Source of the DNA: Nocardia transvalensis NBRC 15921
Lineage (GTDB): Bacteria; Actinomycetota; Actinomycetes; Mycobacteriales; Mycobacteriaceae
Direction of reading: 5' to 3'
Length of the DNA: 64,000 bases
Assembly: GCF_000308875.1 (NCBI RefSeq)
Contig: NZ_BAGL01000057.1
Location: 83,836 to 147,835, forward strand
The notes beneath the pieces were generated by a model. It made no database searches. It was given only the letters and a program-made list of their open reading frames with translations, and was not told where the DNA came from. The position numbers and the translations under genes were made by a program. Numbering within the stretch: position 1 is the stretch's first letter; every line of letters begins with the position of its first letter. Positions 32,259-41,418 of the stretch are shown piece by piece.

Positions 32259-34475
32259 TCAGACCGTGATCTCGGACGGCTCGGCGACCTCGCGGATGCC
32301 CTCGGCGGTGACCTCCAGGACCCGGGCGGTGGCGATGTCGAAGAACAGGCCCGACACCGTCAGGCCGCGCTCCTCGACCGCGCGGCGGACCACCGGGTGG
32401 GACTGGAGGGTCTCCAGCTGGAAGGCGACGTTCACCATGCTCAGCTGGGCGGTCTCGTCGTAGCCCGCCGCGGCGGCGGCCGCGCGCACCGGGTGACCGG
32501 CGCGGAAGGAGTGCAGGCTGGGCTGGGCGTGGGCCAGCCATTCGTCCAGGCCGGGGCCCGCCGAGCCGCCCGCCAGGACCGCCTTCATCGCACCGCACGA
32601 CGAGTGGCCGCAGACGACCACATTGCGCACCTTCAGGTTGTCCACCGCGAAGGCCAGCGCGGCCTCCGCCGAGGCGTCCGATCCGTCCGCCGGATGGATA
32701 TTGCCGACATTGCGGACGGTGAACAGGTCGCCCGGACCGCTGTTGGTGATCACGTTCGGCACGATGCGCGAATCGGCGCAGGTGAGGAACAGCGAATGCG
32801 GATCCTGCTTGTCGCGTAGCTCGTCCAGATGCGGACGCACGACGTGCGCGTGACTGCGGTGGTAGGCGGCGACACCGGTGGCGACCGGATTCTCGCTGCG
32901 CTCACCCCACGGACCCAGCACCTCGTCGAGCAGGCCGCGCGACCGGCCGCGTTTGGGCGGGCCGGCCACCGCGTGCTCCATGCGGGCCGTGCCGATCTCC
33001 ACGAATTCGACTGTGCCGCCGGTGTTCTCGTGCTGGCGGGCCCAGTCGTGAATCGACTCGTAGGCGGCGTGGTCGAGGAAGTCGACCGTCAGCTCGACCA
33101 GCACGTCACTGCCCGTCGGCACCTTCGCCAGTTCCTTGGTCAGCTTCGGCAGCGCGAGGAAGGTGCAGGTGCCGTCGATGCTGACGATCCAGCGCTCGGT
33201 GCCCGCCACCGGGGCGGCCTGCACCGACACCTTGACCACGCGCCACAGCAACAGCACGAAGGCCAGGGCCAGGCCGATCAGCACGCCCTCGAGCAGGTTG
33301 AGGAACACCACGCACGCCATGGTCACCGCGTAGACCGCCAGGTCGCCGGTGCGCCGCGCCATCCGGATGTGCGCCAGCTTCACCAGCTGGATGCCGACCA
33401 CGATCAGCAGACCGGCCAGCGCCGACTTCGGCACCTGCTGCACGACGCCGACCAGGGCGATCGAGAACACCAGGATCCAGACGCCGTGCAGGATCGCCGA
33501 GGCCTGCGAGCGCGCACCGGCCGCCACGTTGGTGGAGCTGCGCACGATGACGCCGGTGACCGGCAGGCCGCCGAGCATGCCCGAGGTCATATTGGCCGCG
33601 CCCTGCGCCATCAGCTCGCGGTCGAAGTTGGTGCGCTTACCGGAGTGCAGCTTGTCCACCGCGACCGCCGAGAGCAGGCTCTCGACACTGGCGATCAGCG
33701 CGATGGTCAGGATCGCGAGCGCCAGGGCGCCCCAGTTGCCGCTGGGCATACCCGGCAGGCCGATGGCGTCGAACAGCGAACCGTCGATCTCGATGCGCTC
33801 CGGATCACCGGGCAGCACCAGCGACAGCACGGTGCCCACCAGCACCGCCACCAGCGGGCCGGGGATCAGCCGGATCCGGTCCGGCACCCAGCGCCAGGCG
33901 ATGATGATGCCGATGACGATCAGGCCGATGACGAAATCGTCGCCGTGCAGGTTCAGCAGCTGGCTCGGTAGTTCGACGATGTTCTCGAAGGCCGAACTGT
34001 GCGATGCGCCACCGAGCAGCACGTGCACCTGCTGCAACGCGATGGTGACACCGATGCCCGCGAGCATGGCGTGCACCACCACCGGCGCGATGGCCAGCGC
34101 CGCGCGCGCGATCCGGCTCAGGCCGAACACGATCTGCAGCAGGCCCGCCGCGACGGTGATGAAACAGGTTGTCTTCCAGCCGAATTGACTGATGGTTTCG
34201 GCGACCACCACGGTCAGGCCCGCGGCGGGGCCGCTGACCTGCAGGGGGGATCCACCGAGGAAGCCGACGACGATGCCGCCGACGGCCGCGGCGATCAGGC
34301 CGGCGGCGATGGGGGCGTCGGAGGCGATGGCGATGCCCAGCGACAGAGGCAGGGCGACGAGGAATACCACGATCGAAGCGGGTAGATCATGGCGGGTGAT
34401 CGACGTGAACCGATCGGACCAGGGTCTCTCCGGTGAGGCGGCCGATCTGGGGGTCGTGTCGGTGTCGGTGGACAT
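32259..34475 (-). CDS. SulP-family anion transporter fused to beta-carbonic anhydrase (copy 1)
   Basis: A 738-residue fusion. Residues 25-400 form a SulP transporter core (HDLPASIVVFLVALPLSLGI and GSPLQVSGPAAGLTVVV, about 12 segments). Residues 420-520 are a degenerate STAS-like region. Residues 530-738 form a beta-carbonic anhydrase with zinc ligands in FLTCADSRIVP and VVCGHSSCGAM. The pairing suggests bicarbonate or another anion handled together with CO2 hydration at the membrane, as proposed for Rv3273-type proteins. The ATG at 34475 has AAGGAG four bases upstream. A near-identical second copy lies upstream on the same strand, each with its own terminator and a shared upstream box. Confidence 0.93.
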   Translation of the reverse strand: MSTDTDTTPRSAASPERPWSDRFTSITRHDLPASIVVFLVALPLSLGIAIASDAPIAAGLIAAAVGGIVVGFLGGSPLQVSGPAAGLTVVVAETISQFGWKTTCFITVAAGLLQIVFGLSRIARAALAIAPVVVHAMLAGIGVTIALQQVHVLLGGASHSSAFENIVELPSQLLNLHGDDFVIGLIVIGIIIAWRWVPDRIRLIPGPLVAVLVGTVLSLVLPGDPERIEIDGSLFDAIGLPGMPSGNWGALALAILTIALIASVESLLSAVAVDKLHSGKRTNFDRELMAQGAANMTSGMLGGLPVTGVIVRSSTNVAAGARSQASAILHGVWILVFSIALVGVVQQVPKSALAGLLIVVGIQLVKLAHIRMARRTGDLAVYAVTMACVVFLNLLEGVLIGLALAFVLLLWRVVKVSVQAAPVAGTERWIVSIDGTCTFLALPKLTKELAKVPTGSDVLVELTVDFLDHAAYESIHDWARQHENTGGTVEFVEIGTARMEHAVAGPPKRGRSRGLLDEVLGPWGERSENPVATGVAAYHRSHAHVVRPHLDELRDKQDPHSLFLTCADSRIVPNVITNSGPGDLFTVRNVGNIHPADGSDASAEAALAFAVDNLKVRNVVVCGHSSCGAMKAVLAGGSAGPGLDEWLAHAQPSLHSFRAGHPVRAAAAAAGYDETAQLSMVNVAFQLETLQSHPVVRRAVEERGLTVSGLFFDIATARVLEVTAEGIREVAEPSEITV

Positions 34476-34594
34476 ATTTCTCCTTCACCAGGCCGGGTGG
34501 GGCCGGTCCGGTCGGTCGAACATGTTCTCCAGGCATCGAAAGCAGCTGCCCGACGTCGTTGTCTGGCAGTCACCCGGGAGATGGTGTGACATTA

Positions 34595-34614
34595 ATAGTA
34601 AAGACTAAGCAAAG
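34595..34614 (-). promoter_or_regulatory. 20-bp box upstream of SulP-CA copy 1
   Basis: ATAGTAAAGACTAAGCAAAG (plus strand) matches ATAGTAAAGAATGGGCAAAG at 37125-37144, upstream of the second copy, at 16 of 20 positions. It lies 119 bp before the start. Read on the minus strand it contains TACTAT, a plausible -10 element, so it may be the promoter, a regulator site, or both. Confidence 0.5.
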
Positions 34615-34688
34615 CCTGAGGAAAGGCTAGCCAGCCTTGGGAATTCGCGCACCCCGAGGTGATCGCCCTCACAGTCCGCGACCGCAAC

Positions 34689-34717
34689 AACGCCCCGGGC
34701 GCTCACCCCGGGGCGTT
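34689..34717 (-). terminator. Hairpin terminator of the second SulP-CA gene
   Basis: Arms AACGCCCCGGG (34689-34699) and CCCGGGGCGTT (34707-34717) form a perfect 11-bp stem with a 7-nt loop, 47 bp after the stop at 34764. It separates the two SulP-CA genes. Confidence 0.85.
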
Positions 34718-34763
34718 GCCCGACCCACCGACCCCGGCCGTCGCCCGCGACCGGGGTCCCCCC

Positions 34764-36971
34764 TCACACCGGCAGTGCCGTGACTTGCCTTGCGGCGTCA
34801 CCGATCTCGCCGATGCCCTCGGCGTGGATCTCGATGACGCGGGCGGTGGCGATATCGAAGAACAACCCGGCCAGCACCACGCCGCGGTCCTCGATTCCCA
34901 GGCGGACGACCGGATGCTGCGACAGCGCCTCCAGTTGCACCGCGACGTTCACCATGCCCAATTGGTCCACCTCGCCGAACCCCGCCGCCGCGGCGGCCAC
35001 CGCCACCGGATGTCCGGACCGGAAGGCGTCGAGCGCGGGCCTGCCGTGCGCGAGCCAGGCGTCCAGACCGGAGCCGGTCACCCGCTCGTGGAACAGCGCG
35101 TCCATCGCGCCGCAGCCGGAGTGCCCGCACACCACCACCGAGCGGACGTCCAGTTTGTCCAGCGCGTAGACCAGCGCCGCCTCGACCGACGTGTCGAGAC
35201 CGTCGGCGGGGATCAGGTTGCCGATATTGCGGACGGTGAACAGGTCGCCCGGACCGCTGTTGGTGATCACATTCGGCACGATCCGGGAGTCGGCGCAGGT
35301 GAGGAACAGCGAATCCGGATTCTGCCCGTCGCGCAGCTCGCCCAGGTGCGGCCGCACCACGTGCGCGTGGCTGCGGTGGTACGCCGCCACGCCCGCGGCG
35401 ATCGGATCCGCGGTCCGCGCCGTGCGCCGCCACGGGCCGAGCGTCTCGTTCAGGATGCGGCGGGACTGGCCGCGGGCCGGCGGGCCGGTCGCGGCGTCCG
35501 CGATACGAGCCGCGCCCATCTCGACGAATTCGACCGCGCCGCCCCCACTTTCGTGCTGGCGCGCCCATTCGTGCAGCGCCTCGGAGGCGGCGTGGTCGAC
35601 GAAGTCCACCGCCAGCTCGACGGTCACCTCGGCGCCCGCCGGCACCTGGGCCAGCGCGGCGGTCAGCCGCGGTACGGCCATGAAGGTGAGCGGGCCGTCG
35701 ACGGTCACCACCCATCGCGCGCCGACCGGCTGCACCGCGATCGCCGCCCGCGCCACCCGCCACAGCAGCAGCGTGAGCGACAGCGCGAGGCCCACCAGCA
35801 TGCCCACCAGCAGATTCGCGAACACCACCACCAGCACCGTCACCGCGTAGACGACGAGGTCGCCGGTGCGGCGGGCCAGCCGGATGTGGGCCAGCTTGAT
35901 CAGCCCGATGCCGATGACGATGAGCAGCCCGGCCAGGGCCGCCTTCGGGATCTGGCGCACCACGTCCACCAGGGCGACCGCGAAGATCAGCACCCACACG
36001 CCACTGAGCATGGTCGACGCCTTGGTCCGCGCGCCCGCCTTGACGTTGGTGATGCTGCGGACGATGACCGCGGCGATCGGCAGGCCGCCGACGACACCGG
36101 AGGTCATATTCGCCACGCCCTGGCCGATCAGCTCGCGGTCCATATCGGTGCGGCGGCCGGGACGCAGCCGGTCCACCGCGACGGCCGACAGCAGCGTCTC
36201 CACGCTGGCGATCAGCGCGACGGTCACCATGGTCAGCGCGATCGTGCCCCAGTCGCCGTGCGGCACCTGCGGCAGCGAGATATCGCTGAACAGCGAGCCG
36301 GACAACACGATTCGCTCGATACTCGTCGGCACCACCAGGGAGACGGCCGTCGCCACGACCACGGCCGCCAGGGGCGCCGGGACCGCGCGCAGCGATTTGG
36401 GCATATACCGCCAGCCGAGCATGATCGCGATGACCAGCCCGCCGACCAGCGCGTCCCCGCCCTTGACCGACGCCAGCTGATGCGGCAGCTGCGTGATGCT
36501 CTGCCACGACGAACTCAGCGACTGGCCGCCCAGCAGCACGTGCAGCTGCTGCAGCGCGATGACGACGCCGATACCGGCGAGCATGCCGTGCACGACGACC
36601 GGCGCGATCGCCAGCGCCCCGCGCGCCACGCGGGTGAGGCCGAACACCACCTGGAGTAAGCCCGCGCCGACGGTTATGAAACACGTTGTAGCCCAGCCGA
36701 ATTGCTGGATGCTCTGCGCCACCACGACGGTGAGGCTGGCGGTGGGGCCGCTGACCTGCAGCGCCGACCCCCCTAAAAGTCCGGCGACCAGGCCGCCGAC
36801 CACGGCGGCCAGCAGCCCGGACGCCACCGGCGCGCCCGTGGCCACGGCTACGCCGATGGACAAAGGTAAAGCAACGAGAAAGACCACCACTGAGGCGGGG
36901 AGATCGTGGCGCAGTACCGCGGAAAGTCCGGGTAGCGACGTCCGTCGGGCACGATCGGTGTCGGTTGACAT
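34764..36971 (-). CDS. SulP-family anion transporter fused to beta-carbonic anhydrase (copy 2)
   Basis: A 735-residue fusion with the same architecture as the neighbouring copy: SulP core (HDLPASVVVFLVALPLSIGV, GSALQVSGPTASLTVVV), STAS-like region, and a carbonic anhydrase domain with FLTCADSRIVP and VVCGHSGCGAM. Long identical runs (AAYHRSHAHVVRPHL, CADSRIVPNVITNSGPGDLF) show that the two arose by duplication. The ATG at 36971 has the same AAGGAGAAAT leader as copy 1, which decides the start against an open frame 57 codons longer. All zinc ligands are intact in both. The copies probably differ in regulation or anion preference. Confidence 0.93.
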   Translation of the reverse strand: MSTDTDRARRTSLPGLSAVLRHDLPASVVVFLVALPLSIGVAVATGAPVASGLLAAVVGGLVAGLLGGSALQVSGPTASLTVVVAQSIQQFGWATTCFITVGAGLLQVVFGLTRVARGALAIAPVVVHGMLAGIGVVIALQQLHVLLGGQSLSSSWQSITQLPHQLASVKGGDALVGGLVIAIMLGWRYMPKSLRAVPAPLAAVVVATAVSLVVPTSIERIVLSGSLFSDISLPQVPHGDWGTIALTMVTVALIASVETLLSAVAVDRLRPGRRTDMDRELIGQGVANMTSGVVGGLPIAAVIVRSITNVKAGARTKASTMLSGVWVLIFAVALVDVVRQIPKAALAGLLIVIGIGLIKLAHIRLARRTGDLVVYAVTVLVVVFANLLVGMLVGLALSLTLLLWRVARAAIAVQPVGARWVVTVDGPLTFMAVPRLTAALAQVPAGAEVTVELAVDFVDHAASEALHEWARQHESGGGAVEFVEMGAARIADAATGPPARGQSRRILNETLGPWRRTARTADPIAAGVAAYHRSHAHVVRPHLGELRDGQNPDSLFLTCADSRIVPNVITNSGPGDLFTVRNIGNLIPADGLDTSVEAALVYALDKLDVRSVVVCGHSGCGAMDALFHERVTGSGLDAWLAHGRPALDAFRSGHPVAVAAAAAGFGEVDQLGMVNVAVQLEALSQHPVVRLGIEDRGVVLAGLFFDIATARVIEIHAEGIGEIGDAARQVTALPV

Positions 36972-37386
36972 ATTTCTCCTTCGCCGAACCATGTCACCGG
37001 TCCGGTCCATCGGGTCAAACATGCACTGGCATCGAAAAGCGGCGGGCGAGGCCATGAGAAGCCGAGACGCTGTGGAGCTGTGAAACTTCCGAGCAGAGAC
37101 CCCCGAAGCACGGAGGACTCCCCGATAGTAAAGAATGGGCAAAGTAGTTGGAAAGCGTTTGCAGCAAGAAATTGACCGCCGCGACCTAATCGTGATCTAC
37201 GTCACAGCTTCTCTTCAGGAACGGGCACGCGGCCATGGCGCAACCCCTAGGGGACGATGCGGGGTCTCGACGCCGCGGCACATATGATTCGATACCCGCT
37301 CTGCCTGCTCAGCGCACCCGGCGTCACGCGCGAGCGGGCGGCCCTACCGAGCGGTGCCCCTGGACAATCCGACTGCAGGAGACGCC
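36972..37386. promoter_or_regulatory. Divergent intergenic region with the second 20-bp SulP-CA box
   Basis: These 415 bases lie between the start of SulP-CA copy 2 (minus) and the amidase start (plus). ATAGTAAAGAATGGGCAAAG at 37125-37144 is the counterpart of the box at 34595-34614. Nothing else is recognised apart from a possible amidase leader ending in AGGAG at 37376-37381. No supported gene lies here. Confidence 0.5.
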
Positions 37387-38985
37387 ATGCCACGCCGCGA
37401 GACGAGCCCGCTCCGCGGGAACCACCGGCTCCGGCCGTCGCGGCGGACGTTCCTCGGCCTGGCGGGCGCCGCCGGGCTGGGCCTGGCCGCACCCGCGCCC
37501 ACTCGGCGGCTCGCGCGCGCCCGGACGATCGACGACTCGCTCACGGAGCTGCCGATCCACGAACTGCGTTCGGCCCTCGACTCCGGCGCCCTCTCCGCCC
37601 GCGAGCTGGTGAGCCACTGCCTGGACCGGATCGCCGCCTTCGATCAGGCCGGGCCCGGGATCAACGCGCTCATCACCGTCAACCCCGATGCCCTCGACAC
37701 CGCCGCCGCAATCGACGCGATGCGCACCCGGACGACCGAACGCGGTCCGCTGCACGGCATTCCGATCGTGCTCAAGGACAACATCGACACCGCGGATCTC
37801 CCGACCACCGCGGGCAGCGCCCTGTTCCGCGACTACGTTCCCGGCCGCGACGCCACCGTCACCCGGCTGCTGCGCCAGGCCGGCGCGATCGTCCTCGGCA
37901 AGGCGAATATGCACGAGTGGGCGATCGGCACGACCACGGTCAGCTCGCTGGGCGGGCAGACCCGCAACCCCTACGACCGCACGCGCAGCCCGGGCGGGTC
38001 CAGCGGCGGGACCGCGGCGGCCGTGGCCACCGGATTCGCCGTGGCCGGGCTGGGCACCGACACCCTCGGGTCGATCCGGATACCGGCCGCGCGCACCAAC
38101 TGCGTCGGCATCCGGCCGACGGCCGGGATGGTCAGCCGCGCGGGCATCATCCCGCTGTCGGTGACCCAGGACGCCGTCGGCCCCATCGCCCGCACCGTGG
38201 CCGATGCCGCGCTGCTGCTCGACGTCATCTCCGGACCCGATCCGGCCGACCCCACCACCGTGACCGCCCGGCGTCCGCCGCGCGGCTACGTGTCGCTGTT
38301 GAATCCGAATGCTCTGGCGGGCAAGCGGATCGGTGTCGTGGACGACTTCTTCGGCGATCCGGCCGATGCCGACTGCGCGGCCACCAATGCCGTGATCGAG
38401 CGGGCGCTCGGCGATATGGCCGGGCTCGGCGCGGAGATCGTCCACATCAACGATCTGGCGGGGCTCGCCCCGCTCGCGGCGGAGCTGACCGAATTCGAGT
38501 TCCGGGAGGCTCTCGACAGCTACCTCGACGCCTCGCTCACGACGCCCCCGGCCCGCACCCTCGCGGAGATCATCGCCTCCGAGACGGCCGTACCGGACGT
38601 GCAGGCGGTGCTCGTCGCCTGCGAACCGCTGACGACGGCCTCTCCCATGTATGTGGCGGCCACCGCGGCCCGCGCCTCGCTGATCCGCTATATGACCGAT
38701 GTCCTCGAGGACAATCGGCTCGACGCGCTGCTCTACCCGACCATGCAGACACCGGCCCTGCCGACCGACTGGTATCCGCCCGAGCGGACCGGCGAGACCC
38801 TCGCCGAGGGACGCAGCCCCGTCACCGGGCTGCCCGCCATCACGATCCCGGCGGGATTCACGCCCGACCATCTGCCCGTCGGCGTCGAACTGCTCGGGCG
38901 GCCGCTCGACGACGGCAAGCTGATCGCCATGGCCTACGCCTACGAGCAGGCCACGGGGCACCGCACGCCGCCCTCGTGGACGTGA
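37387..38985 (+). CDS. Tat-exported amidase signature family protein
   Basis: A 532-residue amidase. The N-terminus has a twin-arginine signal (LRPSRRTFLGLAGAAGLGLA, about residues 16-35), so it is probably exported folded. The Ser-cisSer-Lys triad is visible: Lys in IPIVLKDNIDT, cis-Ser in SPGGSSGGTAAA, and the nucleophile Ser in LGTDTLGSIRIPA. Such enzymes hydrolyse carboxamides; the substrate is unknown. The ATG at 37387 is chosen for AGGAG five bases upstream over a GTG 11 codons earlier. Other Tat-targeted amidases act on cell-wall or environmental amides, so a periplasmic or extracellular role is likely. Confidence 0.88.
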   Translation: MPRRETSPLRGNHRLRPSRRTFLGLAGAAGLGLAAPAPTRRLARARTIDDSLTELPIHELRSALDSGALSARELVSHCLDRIAAFDQAGPGINALITVNPDALDTAAAIDAMRTRTTERGPLHGIPIVLKDNIDTADLPTTAGSALFRDYVPGRDATVTRLLRQAGAIVLGKANMHEWAIGTTTVSSLGGQTRNPYDRTRSPGGSSGGTAAAVATGFAVAGLGTDTLGSIRIPAARTNCVGIRPTAGMVSRAGIIPLSVTQDAVGPIARTVADAALLLDVISGPDPADPTTVTARRPPRGYVSLLNPNALAGKRIGVVDDFFGDPADADCAATNAVIERALGDMAGLGAEIVHINDLAGLAPLAAELTEFEFREALDSYLDASLTTPPARTLAEIIASETAVPDVQAVLVACEPLTTASPMYVAATAARASLIRYMTDVLEDNRLDALLYPTMQTPALPTDWYPPERTGETLAEGRSPVTGLPAITIPAGFTPDHLPVGVELLGRPLDDGKLIAMAYAYEQATGHRTPPSWT

Positions 38986-39093
38986 GGCCGAAAACCGTTC
39001 CCGCCGCGGGGAAATCACCGGACGGCCCGGCTCCGCGTCTCGCGTACTATGCGGCAGTCTCGCAGGCAGTGCCGGTCGACCTAGGTGGAGCGA

Positions 39094-39660
39094 ATGAGTC
39101 TCAGCGGTAAGCGATTTCTCGAGGTGGCGGGAAGCCGGGAAGCGGCGGTGACGGTCCTCGCGACGATCACCGGGGTGTACTACCTGATCGTCGCCCTCAC
39201 CAACTGCATCGATACCGATACCAATCGACGCGGTGTGGAGGCGGTGCTGTCGATGCACGCCACGATCCACCATCCCGCGACCGACTGGCGCGCGATCACC
39301 AACGGCACGGTGCTCCTGATCGCCTACATCCTGGTCGTCGCCTGGGAGGCGCTCACGGCGGTGGCGCTGCTCGCCGGGGCGACCGCGGGCTGGCGGGGCC
39401 TGGCGGGCCGTAATCCGGCCAGGATCACCGCGGCGGCGCGGTTGTCGAGCCTCGGCTGGGTCATGGCCGTCCTGCTGTTCGCCGGCGGCTTCCTGACCAT
39501 CGGCGGCGAATGGTTCCGCATGTGGGCGAACAAGCAGGTGAACGCCTCCTCGGCCGCCCTGCAGAACGTCATCCTCGCCTCGATCGGCCTGATCCTGGTC
39601 CACCTGCCCGCCCGCGTCGATACCGCGGCGAAGGAGGACGAGCAGCCCGCGAGTACTTGA
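39094..39660 (+). CDS. DUF2165 family small integral membrane protein
   Basis: A 188-residue protein with four hydrophobic segments (VTVLATITGVYYLIVALTNC; WRAITNGTVLLIAYILVVAW; LGWVMAVLLFAGGFLTIGGEW; LQNVILASIGLILVHL). The conserved FLTIGGEWFRMW motif before the last helix is typical of DUF2165. The ATG at 39094 is preferred over a GTG three codons earlier. Its function is unknown. It lies 108 bp after the amidase on the same strand and 67 bp before the F420-type oxidoreductase gene. Confidence 0.8.
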   Translation: MSLSGKRFLEVAGSREAAVTVLATITGVYYLIVALTNCIDTDTNRRGVEAVLSMHATIHHPATDWRAITNGTVLLIAYILVVAWEALTAVALLAGATAGWRGLAGRNPARITAAARLSSLGWVMAVLLFAGGFLTIGGEWFRMWANKQVNASSAALQNVILASIGLILVHLPARVDTAAKEDEQPAST

Positions 39661-39727
39661 CCTGGAGTTTGCTCCAGGTCGTAGCGTTCGGGTCGACACA
39701 GTCGACACGAGCAACGGGAGACCATCG

Positions 39728-40600
39728 ATGGAACTCGGCTTTCATCTTCCGATTTTCGATATCGACGGCGGCACGACCGCCATCGCCGGTGAGCTGGCCC
39801 GGGTCGGAGCGGCGGCGGAGGCGTCCGGCGCGACCTGGCTGTCGTTCATGGACCACTTCTTCCAGATCGAGCCGACCGGCCTGCCGGCGGAGTCGAACAT
39901 GCTGGAGGGCTACACCACGCTCGGCTACCTGGCCGCGCACACCTCGACCATCGACCTGGGCCTGCTGGTCACGGGCGTGACCTATCGGCATCCGGGCCTG
40001 CTCGCCAAGATCGTGACCACCCTCGACGTGCTGTCGGGCGGCCGCGCGACGCTGGGTATCGGCGCGGCGTGGTTCGATCGCGAACACCACGGGCTCGGCG
40101 TGCCGTTCCCGCCGATCGCCGAGCGCTTCGAGCGGCTGGAGGAGGCACTGCGCATCTGCGCGCAGATGTGGGATCCGGCCGACAACGGTCCCTTCGACGG
40201 GAAGTACTACCAGCTCGCCGAGACACTGTGCTCGCCCCAGCCGATCCACCGGCCCAAGGTGCTCATCGGCGGCGGCGGCGAGCGCAAGACGCTGCGGCTG
40301 GTGGCGCAGTACGGCGACGCCTGCAATCTGTTCGGTTCCTCGCCCGCCGACATCGAGCACAAACTCGGCGTGCTGCGACGGCACTGCGACGATGTGGGCC
40401 GCGACTACGACACCATCCGCAAGACCATCATCGCCAACAACCCGCGGCCCACGCCCGACACGCGCGACGAATTCGTCCGGGCCATGGCCGATTACGCGAA
40501 ACTGGGCATCCAGGCGGCCCTCGTCACCCCCACCACCGGATCGCCGGCGGCGTGGATCGAGGGTATGGCGCCGACCGTCCCGCAGCTCGCCGAACTCTGA
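39728..40600 (+). CDS. LLM-class F420-dependent oxidoreductase
   Basis: A 290-residue luciferase-like (beta/alpha)8 protein. It starts MELGFHLPIFDIDGG and shows ATWLSFMDHFFQ, GVTYRHPGLLAKIVTTLDVLSGGRATLGIGAAW and KVLIGGGGERKTLRLVAQYGDACNLF, the pattern of the F420-dependent TIGR03560 group. It probably uses reduced F420 or FMN to reduce or oxidise a small substrate. The ATG at 39728 lies after a GGGAG. A PPOX-type F420 protein gene follows 19 bp later in the same direction, so the two may work in one pathway. Confidence 0.88.
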   Translation: MELGFHLPIFDIDGGTTAIAGELARVGAAAEASGATWLSFMDHFFQIEPTGLPAESNMLEGYTTLGYLAAHTSTIDLGLLVTGVTYRHPGLLAKIVTTLDVLSGGRATLGIGAAWFDREHHGLGVPFPPIAERFERLEEALRICAQMWDPADNGPFDGKYYQLAETLCSPQPIHRPKVLIGGGGERKTLRLVAQYGDACNLFGSSPADIEHKLGVLRRHCDDVGRDYDTIRKTIIANNPRPTPDTRDEFVRAMADYAKLGIQAALVTPTTGSPAAWIEGMAPTVPQLAEL

Positions 40601-40619
40601 CCCCGAGAGGAGCCCGACC

Positions 40620-41081
40620 TTGCCCCGTATCGCCACCGCCGACGCGGTCGAACGAGCGGACCTGCTGGAATTCCTGCGCACTCGCCACCGCGGCGTCCTG
40701 GTCACCACCCGCGCCGACGGCCGTCCGCAGCTGTCGCCGGTGACCTGCGGTCTCGATTCCGAGGGCCGCATCGTCGTATCGACCTACCCGGCCCGCGCCA
40801 AGGTCCGCAACGCGCGGCGCGAGCCCGCGGTATCGATCTGCGTGCTGTCCGACGACTGGAACGGTCCCTACGTGCAGGTCGACGGCCGCGCCGAGGTCCT
40901 GGACATGCCCGATGCCCTCGACGGCCTGGTCGACTACTACCGCGGCATCGCGGGCGAGCATCCCGACTGGGCCGAGTACCGGGAGGCCATGGCGAAACAG
41001 GGGAAATCGTTGCTGCGCATCGAGATCGAGCGATGGGGACCGGTCGCCACCGGCGGCTTCCCGCCCGAACTCGCCGACTGA
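40620..41081 (+). CDS. PPOX-class F420-dependent oxidoreductase
   Basis: A 153-residue split-barrel flavin/deazaflavin reductase. The conserved stretch FLRTRHRGVLVTTRADGRPQLSPVTCGLD is the common N-terminal strand pair of this class (quoted only to locate it, residues 17-46), and STYPARAKVRNARREPAVSI and VQVDGRAEVLD follow. The start is TTG at 40620 with GAGGAG seven bases upstream. It probably uses F420H2. It lies 19 bp downstream of an LLM-class F420 enzyme gene; together they form a likely two-gene F420 unit. The substrate is unknown. Confidence 0.85.
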   Translation: MPRIATADAVERADLLEFLRTRHRGVLVTTRADGRPQLSPVTCGLDSEGRIVVSTYPARAKVRNARREPAVSICVLSDDWNGPYVQVDGRAEVLDMPDALDGLVDYYRGIAGEHPDWAEYREAMAKQGKSLLRIEIERWGPVATGGFPPELAD

Positions 41082-41112
41082 GCCGAGTCCGCCGGGTGGT
41101 TTCTGAGTTCGC

Positions 41113-41163
41113 CTTCAGGTCGCTTCAGGCTGCCTTCAGTCGCGTCTTGGGACGGTATGTCCC
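41113..41163 (+). promoter_or_regulatory. Three CTTCAG direct repeats and a 15-bp palindrome upstream of a small gene
   Basis: CTTCAG occurs at 41113-41118, 41123-41128 and 41134-41139, with 4- and 5-nt spacers (10-11 bp period), like binding sites of OmpR/PhoB-type regulators. A perfect palindrome, GGGACGGTATGTCCC, follows at 41149-41163, 42 bp before the start at 41206. The regulator is unknown. Confidence 0.5.
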
Positions 41164-41205
41164 GGACGAGAGCACGACCGGAGACCGAGAGGGGCGAACA
41201 GGATC

Positions 41206-41403
41206 ATGGACCACACCTTGCGCATCGGGCAGCACCCCTATCTATTGGTCGGCAAGGCGCCGCTGTCGACGGTATCCCGGGCCTGCTACGGCAAGAATCG
41301 CTATACCCTGCAACGGGTTTCGGACGGTTCGCTGTGGCAGGCGTTCGGGTATCGGCTCACGGCGGCATCGGAAGTGGTGCGGTGCGAGTTCGGGAGGGGC
41401 TGA
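41206..41403 (+). CDS. Small hypothetical protein (65 aa)
   Basis: ATG at 41206; 65 residues beginning MDHTLRIGQHPYLLVGKAPL, basic overall, with two Cys (RACYGKN, VRCEFGRG) and no membrane segment. The leader contains AGGA close to the ATG, direct repeats and a palindrome upstream, which suggests a regulated transcript. It ends 15 bp before the end of the convergent darcynin gene. No family is recognised. Confidence 0.55.
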   Translation: MDHTLRIGQHPYLLVGKAPLSTVSRACYGKNRYTLQRVSDGSLWQAFGYRLTAASEVVRCEFGRG

Positions 41404-41418
41404 ATGGGGACGGGGTGC

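Noticed and set aside
34659..36659. Plus-strand frame of 666 codons and similar frames across the SulP genes
   Set aside because: Shadow frame of the second SulP-carbonic anhydrase gene; composition dominated by Arg, His and Gln.
41149..41163. GGGAC...GTCCC palindrome considered as a DosR box
   Set aside because: The spacer between half sites is 5 nt instead of 4, and flanking bases do not fit; it is kept only as an unassigned palindrome.
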